Origin: Pseudomonadota bacterium
GTDB taxonomy: Bacteria > Pseudomonadota > Alphaproteobacteria > Rhizobiales > Xanthobacteraceae
Assembly: GCA_023414975.1 (NCBI GenBank)
Contig: JAEZMI010000376.1
Span: 1 to 10,372, forward strand
Length of the DNA: 10,372 nucleotides
Reading direction: 5' to 3'
Position 1 is the stretch's first letter. Each line of letters opens with the position of its first letter. The position numbers and the translations under genes are program-made. This document shows, one piece after another, positions 5,661 through 10,372 of this stretch. The notes below the pieces were generated by a model. The model saw only the letters and a program-made list of their open reading frames with translations, was not told the DNA's origin and searched no databases.

Positions 5661-6694
5661 CTGGGGAGCGATGCCCGATCGGATTGAGGCGGCGCGCAAA
5701 CGATCCGGTCGCGCCCCTCCCGCTTGGCGCGGTACAGCGCCTCGTCGGCCGCGGTGAGAAGCCCGCGGGCATTGCCTTCGCCATTGGCGATGACGGCGAT
5801 ACCGATGCTGGCGGTCACGACGCTGCCGTCCCCACGCGCGATCCCCGCGGCCGTGATGGCCTGACGCAGCCGCGTGGCCACCACGAGCGCTCCCTGTTCA
5901 TCCGCTCCCGGCAGCAGCACTCCAAACTCCTCGCCGCCATAGCGGGCGACCACGTCCTCGATCCGCACACGGGCCTGGGCCAGGATCGCACTCAGCTGCC
6001 GCAGCACCTCGTCGCCCGCCGGATGGCCGAGCTGGTCATTGATCGCCTTGAAGTGATCGATGTCGATCAGCAGGAGGGCCAAGGGGTCGTGCGTGCGCGC
6101 GGAGCGGGCCGCGAAACGCAGCAGCGCCTCGTCGAAGCCACGTCGATTGGTCAGCCCCGTGAGGGAATCCCTTCGTGTTTCCTCGGTGAGATTCTCATTG
6201 CGCCGCCAGAGATCCAGCGCATCGAGCGCGATGGCAGCGAGGGCCTGAAGGGGGCCGAAATCGAAGGGCTCGTCAGGACGGGATGGCTCACGCCGCAGGA
6301 TGCAGATGCTCCCCACCGCGAGATCCGGCGTGAGAAGCAGGGGCACGCCGGCATAGAACCGGAACGGCAGCTGCGGCACGGTGGGATGGCCGGTAAAGCG
6401 CGGGTCGGTCTGGAGATCGTGAGACATCAGCGGCTCGCCCGAGGCGATGATGTGCTGGCAGACCGATCGGTCCCGCGCGATGGTCGGCGACAGACCCGGC
6501 GCGCTGCAGGCCTTCATCCATTGAGTCGTGCCGTCGATGAAGCTGACGAAAGCAACATCCGCGCGGTAGAAGCTTTGGGCCAGCCAGGCGATCCGGTCGA
6601 AACGTTCGTCGCGCGGCGTGTCCATAATGGCCAGCGCCTCTAGAACCGCCAGCCGTTCGGCCTCGTTCGCGGGATGATCGGGTACGCGCCACAT
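5651..6694 (-). CDS. GAF-GGDEF diguanylate cyclase
   Basis: A 347-residue cytosolic enzyme predicted to make the second messenger cyclic di-GMP from two GTP. The N-terminal GAF sensor domain (about 8-165) opens with the common NEAERLAVLEALAIMDTPRDERFDR pattern in two short blocks (10-20, 24-34) and contains DRSVCQHII at 75-83. The GGDEF domain (about 172-336) has RRDSLTGLTNRRGF (174-187), DIDHFKAIND (211-220, metal and substrate residues Asp211, Asn219) and the active-site motif GGEEF at 253-257. The product-inhibition I-site RxxD is present as RIED (244-247), exactly five residues before the motif as in PleD. There is no EAL or HD-GYP domain and no membrane helix. The ATG at 6694 is chosen because the GAF domain begins right after it; an in-frame GTG at 6739 would add 15 residues but has no Shine-Dalgarno. 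It follows tex by 99 bases on the same strand and may have its own promoter. The GAF ligand is unknown. Confidence 0.94.
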   Translation of the reverse strand: MWRVPDHPANEAERLAVLEALAIMDTPRDERFDRIAWLAQSFYRADVAFVSFIDGTTQWMKACSAPGLSPTIARDRSVCQHIIASGEPLMSHDLQTDPRFTGHPTVPQLPFRFYAGVPLLLTPDLAVGSICILRREPSRPDEPFDFGPLQALAAIALDALDLWRRNENLTEETRRDSLTGLTNRRGFDEALLRFAARSARTHDPLALLLIDIDHFKAINDQLGHPAGDEVLRQLSAILAQARVRIEDVVARYGGEEFGVLLPGADEQGALVVATRLRQAITAAGIARGDGSVVTASIGIAVIANGEGNARGLLTAADEALYRAKREGRDRIVCAPPQSDRASLPSRR

Positions 6695-6725
6695 GCGGTC
6701 GGTCCAACTTGGTTGAATCCCGAGT

Positions 6726-6735
6726 GTGCTAGCAC
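6726..6735. repeat. 10-bp palindrome upstream of the diguanylate cyclase
   Basis: GTGCTAGCAC is a perfect palindrome 31 bases upstream of the chosen ATG. If the alternative GTG at 6739 were used, it would lie within the first codons. It may be a regulator binding site in the short tex-cyclase spacer; no promoter could be fixed with confidence there. Confidence 0.3.
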
Positions 6736-6793
6736 GCACAACGTACAGAGTATTCGTATCAAGACACCTTCGATTTCCTTGCAGTTTTGGTGA

Positions 6794-9154
6794 TCAGCGT
6801 CGTCGAAGAGCATCCATGAGTGCGGCGCCGAGGGCGCCCTGAGGCTCCGGCCGGTTGCTCTCGCGCCCGGCGCGCGACGCCTCGTTCCGCGCTGGACGTG
6901 GTGCCTCGGCACGCCCCGCCGCCGGCTTGTCCCGGCCGGGCTCGCGTGCGCCGCCCGCCACCGTGTCCTTGCGCATGGAAAGGCTGATGCGCTTGCGTTT
7001 GATGTCGATCTCAAGCACCCGCACTTTTACGACATCACCCACTTTCACCACCTCGTGGGCATCCTTCACGAAGCGGTCGGCGAGTTGGGAGACGTGCACC
7101 AGCCCGTCCTGGTGCACGCCGATATCCACGAAGGCGCCGAAGGCCGCGACATTGGTAACGGTCCCTTCCAGCAGTATGCCGGGCTTGAGGTCCTTCATGT
7201 CGTCGATGCCATCGGCGAAGGTGGCGGTCTTGAAAGCCGGCCGCGGATCGCGGCCCGGCTTCTCCAACTCGGCGATGATGTCGCGCACCGTGGGCAGGCC
7301 GAAGCGCTCATCGACGAAGACACGCGGATCGAGCGCCTTGAGCCCCGTGCTGTCGCCCATAAGCGTGCGCAGGTCACGCCCGCAGGCGGCGACGATCTTG
7401 CGCGCCACGCCATAGGCTTCCGGATGGACGGCGGAGGCATCGAGCGGCTCGGCGCCGTCGCGGATGCGCAGGAAGCCGGCGCATTGCTCGAAGGTGCGCG
7501 GCCCGAGGCGCGCCACATCCAGGAGCTGGCGGCGGCTGACAAAGGCCCCATGGGTGTCGCGGTGAGCGACGATGGCCTCCGCGAGCGACGCCCCCAGCCC
7601 TGACACCCGCGCAAGAAGCGAGGCCGAGGCGGTGTTCAGATCGACACCGACCGCGTTCACCGCATCCTCCACCACCGCGTCGAGCGCACGGGCGAGGTGA
7701 TACTGATCGACGTCGTGCTGGTACTGCCCCACGCCGATGGCCTTGGGCTCGATCTTCACCAGTTCGGCCAGCGGATCCTGCAGCCGGCGCGCAATGGAGA
7801 CGGCGCCGCGCAGGGAGACGTCAAGACCAGGGAATTCCGCCGCCGCGGCCTCGGAGGCTGAATAGACGGAGGCGCCGGCTTCCGAGACCACGACCTTGAT
7901 CGGCTTCACCCCGCCGTCCGGCACGGGCAGCATGGCGAGCATGTCCGCCACCAGCTTCTCGGTCTCGCGGCTGCCCGTACCGTTGCCGATCGCGATAAGT
8001 TCCACACGGTGCTGGCGGACGAGGCTGGCAAGTTCGGCCTGCGTCCCCCGCACATCATTCTTCGGCGGGAAGGGATAGACGGTCGAGGTCGCCAGCAGCT
8101 TGCCGGTGCCATCGACGACAGCCACTTTCACGCCGGTGCGGATGCCCGGATCGAGCCCCATCGTGGCGCGCGAGCCGGCGGGGGCGGCGAGCAGCAGGTC
8201 CTTGAGATTGCGGGCGAAGACCTCGATCGCCTCGGTCTCGGCGCGGGCACGCAACTCGCTCATCAGATCGATGGAAAGGCTGAGCGAAAGCTTCACCCGC
8301 CAGGTCCAGCCAGCGACCTCCATCAACCAGGCATCGCCCGGCTGGCGCGTGCCGATGCCATAGGCCTGGGCGATGAGCTGGACGACCGGCTTGACGGGAG
8401 AGGTGTCGTCGAGGTCGACCTCGATGTCGAGCGTGAGCACCTCCTCATTCCGCCCGCGCAGCATCGCCAGCGCCCGATGGCTCGGCACGCCGGCCCATTT
8501 CTCCGAATGATCGAAATAATCAGAGAACTTGGCACCGGCTTCCTGTTTGCCATCGACGACGCGGGCATGCAGCACGGCGCGCTCGCGCAAATGGCTGCGC
8601 AGCCGTCCGAGCAGCTCGGCATTCTGCGCGAATTGCTCGGAGATGATGTCGCGTGCGCCGTCGAGCGCCGCCTTCACATCCGGCACTTCCTCGGTGAGGT
8701 AGCCGGCGGCAAGCTCCACCGGCACCCGCGCGCGGCTGGCGAGGATCGCGTCGGCCAGCGGACCGAGGCCGCGCTCGCGGGCGATGTCGGCGCGGTTGCG
8801 GCGCTTGGGCTTGTAGGGAAGGTAGATATCCTCCAGCTCCGCCTTGGTGCCGGCGCCGGCAATCGCGCCTTCCAGCGCCTCGGTCAGCTTGCCTTGCTGG
8901 CGGATGGAATCGGTGATGGCGCTGCGCCGGGTTTCCAGCTCGCGCAGATAGACCAGCCGCTCGCCGAGCTGACGCAATTGCGTATCGTCGAGACCGCCCG
9001 TCACTTCCTTGCGGTAGCGCGCGATGAAGGGAACGGTCGCCCCTTCATCCAGCAGCGCGATGGCGGCCAGGGCCTGCTGCGGGCGGGCGCCGATCTCCCC
9101 GGCGATCTGCTGGGCGATGCGGGCGGTGACGGCAGTATCGGTCGTGGCGCTCAT
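6794..9154 (-). CDS. tex: Tex family RNA-binding transcription accessory protein
   Basis: A 786-residue cytoplasmic protein of the Tex (YhgF) family, nucleic-acid-binding proteins linked to transcription and, in some pathogens, to toxin gene expression. All family parts are visible in order: the helical N-terminal domain (1-190, with LLDEGATVPFIARYRKEVTG at 34-53 and ELEDIYLPYKPKRR at 106-119), a central helical region, the YqgF/RNase-H-like domain (about 330-430, MGLDPGIRTG at 332-341 and AIGNGTGSRET at 388-398), helix-hairpin-helix units (about 500-565, GVDLNTAS at 503-510), and an S1 RNA-binding domain (about 658-728, GTVTNVAAFGAFVDIGVHQ at 664-682). A low-complexity Arg/Ala/Pro tail (about 733-775) ends in GALGAALMDALRRR. 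Length is typical. The ATG at 9154 is preceded by GGGAA at six bases. It lies 84 bases downstream of gntP, separated by a hairpin, and upstream of the diguanylate cyclase. Family proteins are well conserved, but their precise role is still not settled. Confidence 0.97.
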   Translation of the reverse strand: MSATTDTAVTARIAQQIAGEIGARPQQALAAIALLDEGATVPFIARYRKEVTGGLDDTQLRQLGERLVYLRELETRRSAITDSIRQQGKLTEALEGAIAGAGTKAELEDIYLPYKPKRRNRADIARERGLGPLADAILASRARVPVELAAGYLTEEVPDVKAALDGARDIISEQFAQNAELLGRLRSHLRERAVLHARVVDGKQEAGAKFSDYFDHSEKWAGVPSHRALAMLRGRNEEVLTLDIEVDLDDTSPVKPVVQLIAQAYGIGTRQPGDAWLMEVAGWTWRVKLSLSLSIDLMSELRARAETEAIEVFARNLKDLLLAAPAGSRATMGLDPGIRTGVKVAVVDGTGKLLATSTVYPFPPKNDVRGTQAELASLVRQHRVELIAIGNGTGSRETEKLVADMLAMLPVPDGGVKPIKVVVSEAGASVYSASEAAAAEFPGLDVSLRGAVSIARRLQDPLAELVKIEPKAIGVGQYQHDVDQYHLARALDAVVEDAVNAVGVDLNTASASLLARVSGLGASLAEAIVAHRDTHGAFVSRRQLLDVARLGPRTFEQCAGFLRIRDGAEPLDASAVHPEAYGVARKIVAACGRDLRTLMGDSTGLKALDPRVFVDERFGLPTVRDIIAELEKPGRDPRPAFKTATFADGIDDMKDLKPGILLEGTVTNVAAFGAFVDIGVHQDGLVHVSQLADRFVKDAHEVVKVGDVVKVRVLEIDIKRKRISLSMRKDTVAGGAREPGRDKPAAGRAEAPRPARNEASRAGRESNRPEPQGALGAALMDALRRR

Positions 9155-9196
9155 GCGGTTCCCGAATCCGGTGGAACAGGGGCGCGACCATAGTGA

Positions 9197-9224
9197 GGGC
9201 GGCCGGCAAAAGCCAAGGCCGCCC
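9197..9224 (-). terminator. Hairpin terminator after gntP
   Basis: GGGCGGCC (9197-9204) and GGCCGCCC (9217-9224) form a perfect 8-bp stem, with an inner GGC/GCC stem (9205-9207, 9212-9214) around a four-base loop. It begins 14 bases beyond the gntP stop in the direction of transcription and 42 bases before the tex start. The bases after the stem on the minus strand are not T-rich, so termination may be partial, but the position fits well. Confidence 0.6.
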
Positions 9225-9238
9225 CTTTCACAGCCTCA

Positions 9239-10372
9239 TCAGGCCAGCCAGAAGATCAGCCCCGACAGTGCAAATCCCATCAGCCCCACGAGCGTCTGCA
9301 TCACCGTCCAGGTCTTGAATGTGGTCTTGATGTCCATGTTGAAGAACCGGCCGACCAGCCAGAAGCCGGAATCGTTGACATGCGAGAGCATGACCGAGCC
9401 TGCGGCGAGCGCGAGGACGATGGCGGCGAGGTCCGCCCCATGATAGCCGGCGGCCTGAACGGCCGGCTGCACGAGGCCGGCCGCGGTGATGAGGGCGACG
9501 GTCGCCGAGCCCTGCGCCACCCGCAGTGCAGTGGCGATTAGGAAACCCGCCACGAAGATCGGCAGGCCGATATAGGCCATGCCATCCGCCAGCGCGTCGC
9601 CGATGCCGGAGGCCCGCAAGACGCCGCCGAACATGCCGCCGGCGCCCGTCACGAGGATGATGGAGCAGACCGGGCCAAGCGCCGAATCCAGCGTGCGCTC
9701 GACGGAGGCCGCGTCATGCCCGCGCCGGGGGCCGAGTACATAGGCCGCCACGAGCACCGAGATCAGCAGCGCCACAGGCGTGGCGCCGATCGTGCGCGCG
9801 AGCTGGAACCAGCCGGCATCGCCGCTCACCCAACCCTGCGCCCGCGCGAAATCGAGTCCCGTATTGATGAAGATCAGCGCGAGGGGCAGCAGGAGGAGGC
9901 CGATCACCGTACCGGAACTCGGTGGATTCGCCGGCGGCTCGGCGGGCGTGCCGCCCGAGAGAATATCCGGCACCGGCAAGACGACGCGCTTGCCGATCCA
10001 ATGCCCGAACAGCCAGCCGGCGACGATCCAGGTGGGGATGGCGATGGCGAGACCCGCGAGAACCAGAAGACCGACATCCGCGCCGAGCAACTCGGCCGCC
10101 GCAACGGGACCGGGGTGGGGCGGCACGAAGACGTGCATCACGGAAAAGGCGGTGGCGACGGGAATGCCGTACAGCAGCAGGCCGCCCCCGAGCCGGCGCG
10201 CGACCGTAAACACCACCGGAAGCATCACCACGAGCCCGGCATCGAAGAAGATCGGGAAGCCGAAGATCAGCGAGGCGATGCCTAGCGCCAAGGGCGCCCG
10301 CTTCTCGCCGAAGCGATTCACCAGATCATCGGCGAGCGCCTGCGCCCCGCCGGAGACTTCGAGCAGCCGCCC
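9239..10372 (-). CDS. GntP-family gluconate:H+ symporter (partial, N-terminus outside window)
   Basis: The 377 residues seen form the C-terminal five sixths of an inner-membrane proton-coupled permease for gluconate or related sugar acids. The first visible residues (GRLLEVSGGAQALADDLVNR, 1-20) match the family segment that follows the first helices; about 70 residues are missing beyond the window, judged by the usual length near 440-450. Family signatures include FGFPIFFDAG at 37-46, FVPPHPGPVAA at 82-92, GAGGMFGGVLRASGIG at 243-258, QGSATVALITAAGL at 287-300 and LSHVNDSGFWLVGRFFNMD at 329-347. About ten hydrophobic segments are present, separated by a hydrophilic loop near 135-153. A GTG at 10321 is an internal valine, not the start. 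Substrate among gluconate, idonate, D-serine or fructuronate cannot be told from sequence, so no symbol is given. Neighbouring catabolic genes, if any, would lie to the right of the window. Confidence 0.93.
   Translation of the reverse strand, partial: GRLLEVSGGAQALADDLVNRFGEKRAPLALGIASLIFGFPIFFDAGLVVMLPVVFTVARRLGGGLLLYGIPVATAFSVMHVFVPPHPGPVAAAELLGADVGLLVLAGLAIAIPTWIVAGWLFGHWIGKRVVLPVPDILSGGTPAEPPANPPSSGTVIGLLLLPLALIFINTGLDFARAQGWVSGDAGWFQLARTIGATPVALLISVLVAAYVLGPRRGHDAASVERTLDSALGPVCSIILVTGAGGMFGGVLRASGIGDALADGMAYIGLPIFVAGFLIATALRVAQGSATVALITAAGLVQPAVQAAGYHGADLAAIVLALAAGSVMLSHVNDSGFWLVGRFFNMDIKTTFKTWTVMQTLVGLMGFALSGLIFWLA

Noticed and set aside
5528..6643. 371-residue open frame on the plus strand
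   Set aside because: Antisense to the diguanylate cyclase, which has intact catalytic motifs; no family resemblance in the plus-strand translation.
6740..6793. Possible promoter TTGATA on the minus strand before the diguanylate cyclase
   Set aside because: No acceptable -10 element at 16-18 bases could be found; spacing and sequence are too weak to annotate.
8009..9193. 394-residue open frame on the plus strand
   Set aside because: Fully antisense to the highly conserved tex gene and rich in Gly, Ala, His and Arg without a recognisable domain.

Overview
This window comes from a high-GC Gram-negative genome, most likely an alphaproteobacterium of the order Hyphomicrobiales (Rhizobiales). That placement is inferred from the GC-rich codon use, the S21 and CspA sequences and the gene neighbourhood; no rRNA or other decisive marker is present. 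The chromosomal content is mostly core or common accessory genes. I see no insertion sequences, phage genes, tRNAs or CRISPR repeats.

Left part (1-3792, all minus strand, transcribed right to left): a NarL/LuxR-type response regulator (3097-3792) overlaps a 7TM membrane sensor histidine kinase (1157-3100) by four bases. After 106 bases comes a large mechanosensitive channel of the MscS superfamily, YbiO type (1-1050, cut by the window edge). The order suggests an envelope or osmotic sensing unit whose output may include the channel. A plausible sigma70-type promoter lies at 3871-3898.

Middle part (3793-5637, plus strand): a 319-base divergent intergenic region holds a 12-bp palindrome and a leader hairpin. 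It is followed by rpsU (ribosomal protein S21, TTG start), cspA (cold shock protein), a lysine/arginine/alanine-rich 99-residue protein and a 98-residue hypothetical protein with a near-perfect Shine-Dalgarno sequence. The rpsU-cspA spacer can form two mutually exclusive hairpins and a long-range stem, so it may be a regulatory leader. A strong hairpin terminator follows cspA, and a long imperfect hairpin follows the 99-residue gene. The cluster looks like a translation and RNA-chaperone locus tuned to cold or growth transitions.

Right part (5651-10372, all minus strand): a partial GntP-family gluconate-type symporter (9239-10372, N-terminus outside the window), then tex (6794-9154, S1-domain RNA-binding transcription accessory protein), then a cytosolic GAF-GGDEF diguanylate cyclase (5651-6694) that converges on the 98-residue hypothetical gene. 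A hairpin separates gntP from tex.

No wholly new system is evident. The best candidates for something undescribed are the kinase/regulator/channel operon and the structured RNA leader between rpsU and cspA.
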